Positions 1 through 5,310 of a stretch of 7,170 bases of DNA are shown here, one piece after another. The number at the start of each line of letters is the position of its first letter. Within the stretch, counting starts at the first letter, position 1. A model generated the notes under the pieces. The model worked only from the letters and a program-made list of their open reading frames with translations, was not told the origin of the DNA and did no database searches. A program made the translations under genes and the position numbers. This DNA is from Trueperaceae bacterium (lineage in GTDB: Bacteria > Deinococcota > Deinococci > Deinococcales > Trueperaceae), in contig SKMG01000105.1 of NCBI GenBank assembly GCA_007121175.1, forward strand, positions 1 to 7,170. The letters are read 5' to 3'.

Positions 1-237
1 ATCGGCGATGAAGACGTGATCGCCGCGCGTCGCCACGCCCGGCGGCAGGGTGTGGCCGCCGAAGGTGCCGCCGGGGTCGTTGAGCTCGGGCAGCAGCCGC
101 TCGAGCGGCCGCAGCTCGATGGCGCCCGCGGCGAGCGACGCCGGCGTGGCGTCCGCGACGGCGTCCGAGACGGCGTCCGCGCGCCAGCCGCTGCGAGCGT
201 CGAGCAGCAGATCGAAAGGCCTGATGACCCGGGCCAT
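1..237 (-). CDS. eCIS tail protein, possibly NHL/beta-propeller type (3' partial)
   Basis: A minus-strand frame from ATG 237 has no stop before the window edge, giving 79 visible residues. It begins MARVIRPFDLLLDARSGWRA, passes through an Ala/Asp-rich stretch, then reads LERLLPELNDPGGTFGGHTL, PPGVATRGDHVFIAD. The 'F-LLLDA--GWR' opening and 'DP-GTFGG--LP-GVA---D-vfiaD' segment resemble large tail proteins that follow the gp6-like gene in eCIS operons, whose first strands look like NHL/SMP-type propeller blades (compare GVAVD-G-vYVAD). That resemblance is from memory and only the first blade-like segment is visible. Twelve bases separate it from the gp6-like stop codon's first base, with an excellent ribosome site. 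By position it would be an Afp12-like or fibre-side baseplate component, but fold and function cannot be proved from this fragment. Confidence 0.75.
   Translation of the reverse strand, partial: MARVIRPFDLLLDARSGWRADAVSDAVADATPASLAAGAIELRPLERLLPELNDPGGTFGGHTLPPGVATRGDHVFIAD
148..182 (-). repeat. 12-bp tandem repeat, about 2.9 copies
   Basis: On the plus strand GGCGTCCGCGAC, GGCGTCCGAGAC and a partial GGCGTCCGCG follow one another. In the partial last gene they encode the coding-strand run ADAVSDAVADAT, a tetrapeptide-like Ala/Asp repeat. It is in frame, so copy changes would not break the gene. Minor. Confidence 0.7.
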
Positions 238-243
238 CGAGCC

Positions 244-250
244 ACCTCCT
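244..250 (-). promoter_or_regulatory. Shine-Dalgarno overlapping the upstream stop (gene 7/gene 8 junction)
   Basis: The coding strand reads TAGGAGGTGGCTCGATG. AGGAGGT shares bases with the TAG stop of the gp6-like gene and is six bases from ATG 237. This near-perfect site joins the two genes in one transcript and fixes the start of the last, partial gene. Confidence 0.85.
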
Positions 251-2396
251 AGTGGGCGTAGCGCACGGACGTCCGGAGTCGTCGCAGGGCGACGAGCGCG
301 CCCTCGGCTACCGGCATGTCGCAGCAGGCGTAGGCGGCGGCCACGAAGTGCTGCGTGCCCGACGGCTCGGTGATGGTGACGATCGCGGGCGCGAGCTCGG
401 CGCACGCGGGCGAGAAGGCGCGGATCTCGGCGGCGATCAGCTGCTGCTGGTGCGCTCTCGCCTGTTCGGCGGTGTCGAAGTAGGGCCGCTCGTCGGGGTC
501 GTCCCGCCCGCCGGTCCGGTGCAGGAACTTCTTGACCACCGCCTCGGCCACTCGATGGACGCCGCCGAGGCGCATGATCTCGTGCAGCAGCTCCGAGTAG
601 TAGACCGCGCGTCCGAAGGGCCAGCCGGCCCCGTCGCGGCCACCGCGGAGCGGATGGAAGTAGTCGGTGAGCCGGGCGTCGACGGCGTTCTTGACGGTCT
701 TGAGGTCGGCGCCGTCGTCCACCACCAGATCGACGTCGACATCGATGTCGTGGTAGTGCGGCCCGCGCACCCGCAGGCGTGTGGTGATGAGCCGGCGCTC
801 GTCGAGGTAGCGGCACACCCGCCGCCGCGTGGCCGCGCTGGGCACGGGCTTGGCATCGCTGCTGCGCGGGACGATCGCGACCTCGATGAGGCGAGCGTCG
901 TCCTCGTCGAGCGACAGGTAGGCGCGGGCGCGGGCGACCAGCGCGCCGGGGGTCTCGCGCGCCAGGTGCTCGAAATCGGCGAGCGTGACCGCCCGGTTGC
1001 GGGTCACGAGCAGCTCGCGCGGGCCGCGCAATCGGGTCTCGGCGAGCGGCTCCTCGTCGCTGCCGCTCTCGACCCGGCGCAAGTTGGTGACGGCCTCGAC
1101 CTCGAAGATAGGTGTGACGAGGTCGGTGATGGTGCCGGTGCCGACGTTGCCGCTGCTCCCACCGCCGTGGCGGTAGGAGCGCGCGATCACGTTCAGCTGC
1201 CCGGCCAGGGGGATGCGGCCGCGGCGGCCGTCGCCGAAGGTGATGCGGCCGGCGCCGCGATCGAGCAGGTAGTGGGCGTCGTCCGGGCCGGAGGCGGCGA
1301 AGTCCGGCACCGCCTGCCACGGCTCGGGCCCTCGCCCCTCGTCGACCTCCAGCCGCAGCGCGGGCTCGGCCAGGACCGGGGCATGCCTGAGCGCCAGCGA
1401 CTGGTCGGGGGTGCCGTCGCTGCCACCGACGGCCTCGTCGCGCACGGTCCGCGCCGCAGTGGCGGGAACGGTGTTGGTGACGATGCGGTCGAGCCGCGGC
1501 GCGCTGGTGTAGGCAGGTGCGACCAGGCGTACGCGCAGCCAGGCGTAGAGCGGCGGGTCGGCCTCCGCCTCGCCCAGTTTGCCCAGCCCCAGGGCTTCGA
1601 ACGGCACCCGCGAGATCTGCCCCGGCACCCGCAGGTAGACCTGCCCGGACTGCGTGAGCCCCTCGGTCTCGTCACCCGAGACGTCGAGCGCCTGCCAGCC
1701 GACGCCATCCCAGTACTCCCAGGCGAGCGCTGGCGAGAGCCTGCCGGGGAGCCGTGCGTCGCAGGCCTCCTCGGTTCGGGGCGCGAGCAGCGCGTCGCTG
1801 GCTTCGGGCTGGTACAGCTGCAGGCCGATCTCCTCGCGCGGGAACGGCAGCGACGACTGAAAACCCAGCAGCAGCGCCTGGCCCGCCTCAGGGGGGTCGC
1901 CGAACGGCGCGAAGGCGCGCCCTGAGGCGGCGTTGTCCTGCGTCACGTCGGTCGGGCTGGCGCCAGGCGTGGCAGCGACCCTCACCAGCTGCGCCAGCCG
2001 GGCGCTGATGGCGCGGAAGGCGCGATCGGTCTCGAAGAAGACCGGCTGCTCGAGGTCGCGCGCCGAGACGCTCACCACCTGCCCGGCCTCGATGAGCACC
2101 GCTGCGGGCACGTCGCGCTCCTTGAGGGTGAAGCTGAGTTCGGTCGTGGCGGGCCGTGCCGGCCGCTGCTCCACGCCGATGAGCTGGAGGAACTTGACGT
2201 AGTGCAGATCGGGCACTTGGTTGAGCCGGTAGAGGATGGTCTCGGTCAGGAACGCGTGCAGCTGCAGCAGCGTGATGCCCGGGTCGCTGTCGTTCCAGTC
2301 CGTCCACTCGGGCACGTAGCGCGGGATGCGGGCGCGCGCCTCCTTGAACAGGGCCTCGAAGGTGCGGTCGTCCAGGATCGGTGCCGTCAGCGGCAT
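249..2396 (-). CDS. gp6/baseplate-J-like wedge protein (putative baseplate assembly protein)
   Basis: A 715-residue protein of the long eCIS baseplate-assembly type (Afp11-like; T4 gp6/gpJ relatives), expected to form with the gp25-like protein the wedge ring around the hub. Seen: MPLTAPILDDRTFEAL at the start; EWTDWNDSDPGITLLQLHAF and LYRLNQVPD within residues 30-65; and FGDGRRGRIPLAGQLNVIAR followed by SYRHGGGSSGNVG at about 385-417. LADFEHLARETPGALVARAR follows near 470-490, then HYHDIDVDVDLVVDDG near 545-560, then WPFGRAVYYSELLHEIMRLG near 590-615, all hallmark baseplate-J segments. The middle (about 130-370) is a less conserved insertion typical of the long eCIS form. The last 100 residues are a tail with a CC pair (AAYACCDMP). 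The start is chosen on GGAGGAG six bases upstream and on family homology. The stop TAG is embedded in the next gene's ribosome site. A 557-codon open frame on the plus strand over the same DNA is a shadow. Confidence 0.93.
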   Translation of the reverse strand: MPLTAPILDDRTFEALFKEARARIPRYVPEWTDWNDSDPGITLLQLHAFLTETILYRLNQVPDLHYVKFLQLIGVEQRPARPATTELSFTLKERDVPAAVLIEAGQVVSVSARDLEQPVFFETDRAFRAISARLAQLVRVAATPGASPTDVTQDNAASGRAFAPFGDPPEAGQALLLGFQSSLPFPREEIGLQLYQPEASDALLAPRTEEACDARLPGRLSPALAWEYWDGVGWQALDVSGDETEGLTQSGQVYLRVPGQISRVPFEALGLGKLGEAEADPPLYAWLRVRLVAPAYTSAPRLDRIVTNTVPATAARTVRDEAVGGSDGTPDQSLALRHAPVLAEPALRLEVDEGRGPEPWQAVPDFAASGPDDAHYLLDRGAGRITFGDGRRGRIPLAGQLNVIARSYRHGGGSSGNVGTGTITDLVTPIFEVEAVTNLRRVESGSDEEPLAETRLRGPRELLVTRNRAVTLADFEHLARETPGALVARARAYLSLDEDDARLIEVAIVPRSSDAKPVPSAATRRRVCRYLDERRLITTRLRVRGPHYHDIDVDVDLVVDDGADLKTVKNAVDARLTDYFHPLRGGRDGAGWPFGRAVYYSELLHEIMRLGGVHRVAEAVVKKFLHRTGGRDDPDERPYFDTAEQARAHQQQLIAAEIRAFSPACAELAPAIVTITEPSGTQHFVAAAYACCDMPVAEGALVALRRLRTSVRYAH

Positions 2397-2472
2397 GGTG
2401 CGCTCCTCCGGGCGGGCGTGAGGGTGAAGGCCGGCCGGGGCGCGGTCGGCGGGCCGGGCCGTTGCGACCACG
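2397..2472 (-). other. 76-bp leader before the gp6-like gene
   Basis: A GC-rich spacer between the gp25-like stop and ATG 2396, containing GGCCGGCC at 2429-2436. The frame is open from a GTG at 2471, one base after the previous stop, and would add 25 Arg/Pro/Ala-rich residues. I prefer the downstream start because it has a strong Shine-Dalgarno and matches where the family begins. No promoter or terminator is seen. Confidence 0.5.
2403..2409 (-). promoter_or_regulatory. Ribosome binding site that fixes the gp6-like start
   Basis: GGAGGAG lies six bases before ATG 2396 on the coding strand. This is the strongest argument against starting at GTG 2471. Confidence 0.8.
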
Positions 2473-2874
2473 TCATCGCTCTTGCCCCTCGAGCAGGAAG
2501 AAGGGGTAGACGAGGTTGTGGAAGGCGTTGTTGGCGCGGATGCGGTAGTCGATCGAGATCAGCAGCAGGTTCGGTTGGCCAGGGTCGTCGTCGGCGCGAA
2601 CGTCGACGACGTCGATGCGGGGCTCCCAGCGGATCAGGGCCTGCTGCGCCTGGTAGGCGACCGCGCCGCGGGTGTTGGCGTTGTTGGGCGCGAAGACGTA
2701 GTCGTGGACGCCGCAGCCGAACTCGGGGCGCATGATGCGCTCGCCGCGGGCGGTGCTCAGCACGATCCAGATCGCCTCGGCGACGTCCTGCTCTTCGAGC
2801 GAGAGCGAGAAGCCGCCGCGCCCACTCAGGCGGATCGGGAACTTCCAGCCGCTACCTAGAATCGCTCGGCTCAC
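2473..2874 (-). CDS. gp25-like (GPW/gp25 family) baseplate wedge protein
   Basis: A 133-residue protein, the normal size for T4 gp25, TssE and Afp9 relatives. These form the core of the baseplate wedge, touch the first sheath ring and pass the contraction signal. Seen: GWKFPIRLSGRGGFSLS, then EQDVAEAIWIVLSTARGERIMRPEFG (residues 28-53), which is the typical helix followed by the R-PEFG motif. HDYVFAPNN follows, then the core WEPRID with EPR at 84-86, and strands LLLISIDYRIRA and LVYPFFLLEG. The EPR motif is the known contact core of this family, and all three residues are present. The start is GTG 2874 with GAGGGG five bases upstream, inside the end of the DUF4150 gene. No feature departs from the family. 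Confidence 0.95.
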   Translation of the reverse strand: MSRAILGSGWKFPIRLSGRGGFSLSLEEQDVAEAIWIVLSTARGERIMRPEFGCGVHDYVFAPNNANTRGAVAYQAQQALIRWEPRIDVVDVRADDDPGQPNLLLISIDYRIRANNAFHNLVYPFFLLEGQER

Positions 2875-2883
2875 GTCAGCCCC

Positions 2884-3279
2884 TCATCCCACCAGCACCG
2901 TCGGCACCCCGCCGAGCACAGTGCCGCGCGCGTTGCCGTTGTTCTGCCGGGTCGCGTCGCCGAGCCGCACCACGTTGCCGCCCTCGGCGAACACGGTCGT
3001 GCTGAAGCCGACGTCGAAATGGACCGCACCCTTGGTGGTGCCGGAGGTCACTCCGCCCGCCGAACCGGCCTCGTTGCCGCTGGTGCTCCGGATGCGGCTG
3101 TGGCTGGTGACGACCGGCTGGCCGCCGACCAGCACCGAGTTGGCGGTGCCGGTCGCCTCGGCGAGCTGACCGACGTTCGGGTACGGGAGCGGCACCGTCG
3201 ACGTGCCCACCGGCGTGAGGCACACGTCGGGGAACGCGAAGCAGATGCCCTGGCCCTTGACGGTGATCGGCATGCCCAT
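2884..3279 (-). CDS. DUF4150 PAAR-like spike-tip protein
   Basis: A 131-residue protein of the DUF4150 (Tox-PAAR-like) type, expected to cap the trimeric spike and sharpen its point, and possibly to anchor cargo. Seen in order: FPDVCLTPVG at residues 16-25, VPLPYPNVGQLAEATGTANSV, VLVGGQPVV, a SRIRSTSGNEAGSAGGVTSG stretch, and a C-terminal repeat-like part ending GNVVRLGDATRQNNGN. FPDVC-TP-G, PYPN and S-S-G-E-G-GGV-SG are the family's usual markers. It has no C-terminal toxin domain: the protein stops right after the tip fold, so any effector would be separate. The start is ATG 3279 because AGGAG stands five bases upstream. ATG 3273 would be too far, and a longer start at 3312 lacks support and adds non-family residues. 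The stop is nine bases before the gp25-like gene, whose ribosome site lies over it. In eCIS operons this position is normally held by a short PAAR protein (Afp10-like). Confidence 0.88.
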   Translation of the reverse strand: MGMPITVKGQGICFAFPDVCLTPVGTSTVPLPYPNVGQLAEATGTANSVLVGGQPVVTSHSRIRSTSGNEAGSAGGVTSGTTKGAVHFDVGFSTTVFAEGGNVVRLGDATRQNNGNARGTVLGGVPTVLVG

Positions 3280-3394
3280 CAGGTCTCCTCTCCCGTGGCG
3301 CGCGGCGGCCACGCTCGGCCGGCACCCTTAGGTCGCGCCTGGAGCGCTCGGCCGCAGCGCACCGGCTCGAGTCGGTGAGGGGTCGCGACGGCGC
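3280..3394 (-). other. 115-bp intergenic gap between the DUF2169 and DUF4150 genes
   Basis: This is the longest gap in the operon. It holds an imperfect 18-bp palindrome at 3360-3377 (CACCGGCTCGAGTCGGTG, one mismatched pair) but no T-run after it, so it is not a convincing intrinsic terminator. No clear -10/-35 promoter is visible. A 39-codon frame from GTG 3398 to the TGA at 3281-3279 overlaps both neighbouring genes by a few bases. It has no Shine-Dalgarno and encodes an Arg/Pro/Ala-rich sequence with weaker third-position GC than its neighbours, so I do not call it a gene. Confidence 0.5.
3285..3289 (-). promoter_or_regulatory. Ribosome binding site that fixes the DUF4150 start
   Basis: The coding strand reads AGGAGACCTGATG. 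The five-base AGGAG is five bases from ATG 3279 but eleven from the second ATG at 3273, so the first ATG (MGMPITV) is favoured. Confidence 0.75.
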
Positions 3395-4819
3395 TCACGA
3401 GAACGCCACCCGTACGAGGCGTCCCAACCCGACTGCCTCGAGCCCGGTCCAGACACCGCGCCACACCGCGTAGTAGCGCTCGCTCGCCTTGTCGAACACC
3501 AGCGTGTCGAGGCGCAGCGGCACCGAAAGGGTGCTGGTGAGCGCGTCCGGGTCGTCGGTAGCGCGGATCGTGAGGCGCATCTGCGGCGCGGGCGGTACCT
3601 GCAAGGCGGTGGGCGGGCCGCTGCGGGTCTCGCTGCCGCCGGCGCCGTCGTCGTACTCGGCGCTGGCGCACAGTTCGATCGCGTCGGCCTGCAGGTGCTC
3701 GAAGACCGGCCGCCCGCCGGCGTAGAGCCCGCCGTTACAGAAGCGGTTGTCGAACGCCTCAGGCAGCGCCATGGTGTCGGGGTCGAAGGTGTTCAGGTCG
3801 TCGCCGGCGTAGCCCTCCCGGGTGCCGTCGTCGCCGCCGTTGGCCGCCCGGTTCTGCCAGCCGAAGGTGACCGGGGTGGTGCTCGACCACGGCACCTTCG
3901 ACGCCATCGACGCGCCCTGGAAGTGGGTGAGCGCTCCGGAGGCGTCGAACACGGCCCTCATGGTGGCGCCGCCGATGGTCACGCGCTCCTCCCAGACGCC
4001 GCCCAGCGGACCGGGCTCCGGTGGGGCGGGCCGGCCCAGGATCACCACGTCGGCGTAGGGCTTGTAGGCGGCGAGGTCGTGCTCGTAGCGGATCGGGTCG
4101 CGGGCGTCAGGAGCGAGGCTGCTGCTCCCCTCGTGCAGACGCACCCACTGGTACTCGACCGTCGCCCCCGCCGCGCCGCTCAGAGCCAGCAGCGCCCGTT
4201 CGTCGGCCAGCGCCGGCGGCCAGCTGCCGGTGCGCTGGAACTCCGTGAACGCCGGCGTCAGCTCGGCAGTGCCGGTCAGGAGGCGCTGCCCCGATTCCGC
4301 CTCGAGGTAGATCCCGCCGACGCTGGCGCCGGCGCCGCCCGTGACGCGGGCGCGGACGCGCAGGGTGAAAGGTCGGCCACCCGCGGGCCCCGCGAGCGCC
4401 ACGAGCTGCGTGACGGGACCGACCCCCTGCACGCGCATCACCGAGGTTGCGCTGTGATGACTGATGGTGGTGGCCGGATCGGCACTGGTCCAGGCCGCTA
4501 CCGGGGTGATCACGGTACCGTCGGGGTCTACCTGCGCGCCCGCGCGGAAGTCGCCGTTGCGAACGAGGTCGAAGAAGACGTCCTGCTCGAAGATCGGCAG
4601 CTGCACCGGCGCCAGCGAAGCAGACGCACCGGCGGCAGCGGACGCACCACCGGCGGCAGACGCCCCGCCAGCAGACGCACCACCGGCGGCGTACGTGCCC
4701 TTGACGATGCCGGTCAGCACCCGCTGGGCGCCGTGCGGCGCGCCGAGGGGCCCCGCGCCCGCGACGCGGTAGCCGACCAGCACGCGGCTCGGTAGCGTGG
4801 GGTGCGGCACGCTCTCCAT
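3395..4819 (-). CDS. DUF2169-family protein with an inserted CBM-like jelly-roll domain
   Basis: A 474-residue protein. DUF2169 landmarks appear at both ends: VLTGIVKGTYA (residues 34-44); then RYEHDLAAYKPYADVVILGR (244-263), the family's 'K-P-tDV-v-G' motif; FGWQNRAANGG (319-329); LPEAFDNRFCNGG (352-364); and LSVPLRLDTLVFD...VWRGVW (431-457). Two insertions break the N-terminal part. One is a Gly/Ala/Ser repeat linker (about 44-69). The other is about 150 residues (85-232), beginning LVRNGDF and ending VEYQWVRLHEG, the layout of a carbohydrate-binding-module-type beta sandwich. No signal peptide or membrane segment is seen. ATG 4819 has no good Shine-Dalgarno but overlaps the spike gene's stop (TGATG), so it is probably translationally coupled; the open frame reaching back to 5464 is a shadow of genes 2 and 3. 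DUF2169 proteins act as effector adaptors or chaperones in some type VI loci, often beside PAAR-like genes. A spike-tip adaptor role here is inference. Confidence 0.8.
   Translation of the reverse strand: MESVPHPTLPSRVLVGYRVAGAGPLGAPHGAQRVLTGIVKGTYAAGGASAGGASAAGGASAAAGASASLAPVQLPIFEQDVFFDLVRNGDFRAGAQVDPDGTVITPVAAWTSADPATTISHHSATSVMRVQGVGPVTQLVALAGPAGGRPFTLRVRARVTGGAGASVGGIYLEAESGQRLLTGTAELTPAFTEFQRTGSWPPALADERALLALSGAAGATVEYQWVRLHEGSSSLAPDARDPIRYEHDLAAYKPYADVVILGRPAPPEPGPLGGVWEERVTIGGATMRAVFDASGALTHFQGASMASKVPWSSTTPVTFGWQNRAANGGDDGTREGYAGDDLNTFDPDTMALPEAFDNRFCNGGLYAGGRPVFEHLQADAIELCASAEYDDGAGGSETRSGPPTALQVPPAPQMRLTIRATDDPDALTSTLSVPLRLDTLVFDKASERYYAVWRGVWTGLEAVGLGRLVRVAFS
4124..4567 (-). other. 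CBM-like jelly-roll insertion inside the DUF2169 protein
   Basis: This covers residues about 85-232 of the DUF2169 protein; boundaries are approximate. The order LVRNGDF, then W-T with Asp/Ala turns, SVMRVQG, TQLVAL, PFTLRVRARV, GGIYLEAESG, FTEFQRTGSW, ALLALSG and VEYQWVRLHEG is that of many CBM4/9-type or tail-associated beta-sandwich domains. Those typically open with 'N-L-(V)-NGDF' and close with a strand ending 'v-L-E'. The assignment rests on this pattern, not on a search, and says nothing sure about a ligand. Confidence 0.6.
4623..4691 (-). repeat. In-frame 18-bp tandem repeat encoding AAGGAS units
   Basis: On the plus strand the units start GACGCACC...GGCGG at 4623, 4641, 4659 and 4674. 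Three are 18 bp and one is 15 bp, with a few substitutions. On the coding strand they read as near-hexapeptides AAGGAS, AGGAS, AAGGAS and AAAGAS. They lie in the DUF2169 protein between the KGTYA motif and the strand PVQLPIFEQD, where relatives carry only a short loop. It is probably a flexible, length-variable linker; copy number changes in multiples of three bases would keep the frame. Confidence 0.85.
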
Positions 4820-5310
4820 CAGTTCAGCTCGATCCTGGGGCCGATGAGCTTCAAGCCCTGAGCGTCGAGCTCGATGCTGGTGCCAGCGCCGAAGGCGATC
4901 GTGATCCGCTCGGCCTCGAGGGTGATGCTGGGCGTGTCGCCGCGGAAGCGCAGCGAGATCCGCTCGCCGCCGCCGGCGTCCTCGAACTCCAGCACGTGCC
5001 CGCTCACCGTCTCGATGGTGCGGCGGCTGGGCTCGGCGTGCGGCGGCTGCTGGCGCCCGTTCCACAGCGACCCGAGCACGTACGGGAAGCGCAGGTCGCC
5101 GTGCTCGAACGCCACGAGCACCTCGTCGTCGACCTCCGGCAGGAAGAAGAAGCCGCGCTCGGGCCCGCTCATGGGGGCAGCGATGCGCGCCCAGGTGCTG
5201 CGCGGCTCGCTCTCGGCCATCCACGGGAACGACACCCGGATCCGCCCCAGCGCCTCCGGGTCGTTCACGTCGACCACCAGGCCGATGACCACGCCGTTCA
5301 CGGATCGCAT
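4819..5310 (-). CDS. gp5/gpV-like OB-fold spike protein (split VgrG C-terminal part)
   Basis: A 163-residue protein that should trimerise under the gp27-like hub to form the membrane-piercing spike. Residues about 5-90 are the OB fold: GLVVDVNDPEALGRIRVSFP, then WARIAAP, the conserved FFFLPEVDDEVLVAFEHGD, and PYVLGSLWNG. Residues 98-112 (TIETVSGHVLEFED) match the post-OB segment of gp5/VgrG proteins. The last 45 residues are short alternating strands (ISLRFRG, SITLEAERITIAF, SIELDAQGLKLIG) that should make a short beta-helix. The frame stays open upstream to about 5442, but the start is set at ATG 5310. GGAGGGAG lies six bases upstream of it, the upstream translation is Arg/His-rich junk, and family homology begins at MRSVNGVV. 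It overlaps the hub gene by 13 bases, and its stop overlaps the next ATG (TGATG). The short helix fits a particle whose tip is a separate PAAR-like protein. Confidence 0.9.
   Translation of the reverse strand: MRSVNGVVIGLVVDVNDPEALGRIRVSFPWMAESEPRSTWARIAAPMSGPERGFFFLPEVDDEVLVAFEHGDLRFPYVLGSLWNGRQQPPHAEPSRRTIETVSGHVLEFEDAGGGERISLRFRGDTPSITLEAERITIAFGAGTSIELDAQGLKLIGPRIELN

Noticed and set aside
252..1925. 557-codon open frame on the plus strand
   Set aside because: It is antisense to the gp6-like gene. Its translation is Gly/Val/Arg/Ala-rich without family motifs and it is kept open only by the GC-rich codon use of the real gene.
2397..2471. Longer gp6-like protein starting at GTG 2471
   Set aside because: The 25 added residues are low-complexity Arg/Pro/Ala. 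The strong GGAGGAG site and the family's usual N-terminus both point to ATG 2396.
3280..3394. Intrinsic terminator in the gap
   Set aside because: The dyad at 3360-3377 is not followed by a T-run on the coding strand, and downstream genes belong to the same apparatus.
3695..4795. 366-codon plus-strand frame over the DUF2169 gene
   Set aside because: It is antisense to a gene with clear family motifs, has shadow-like composition and lacks recognisable domains.
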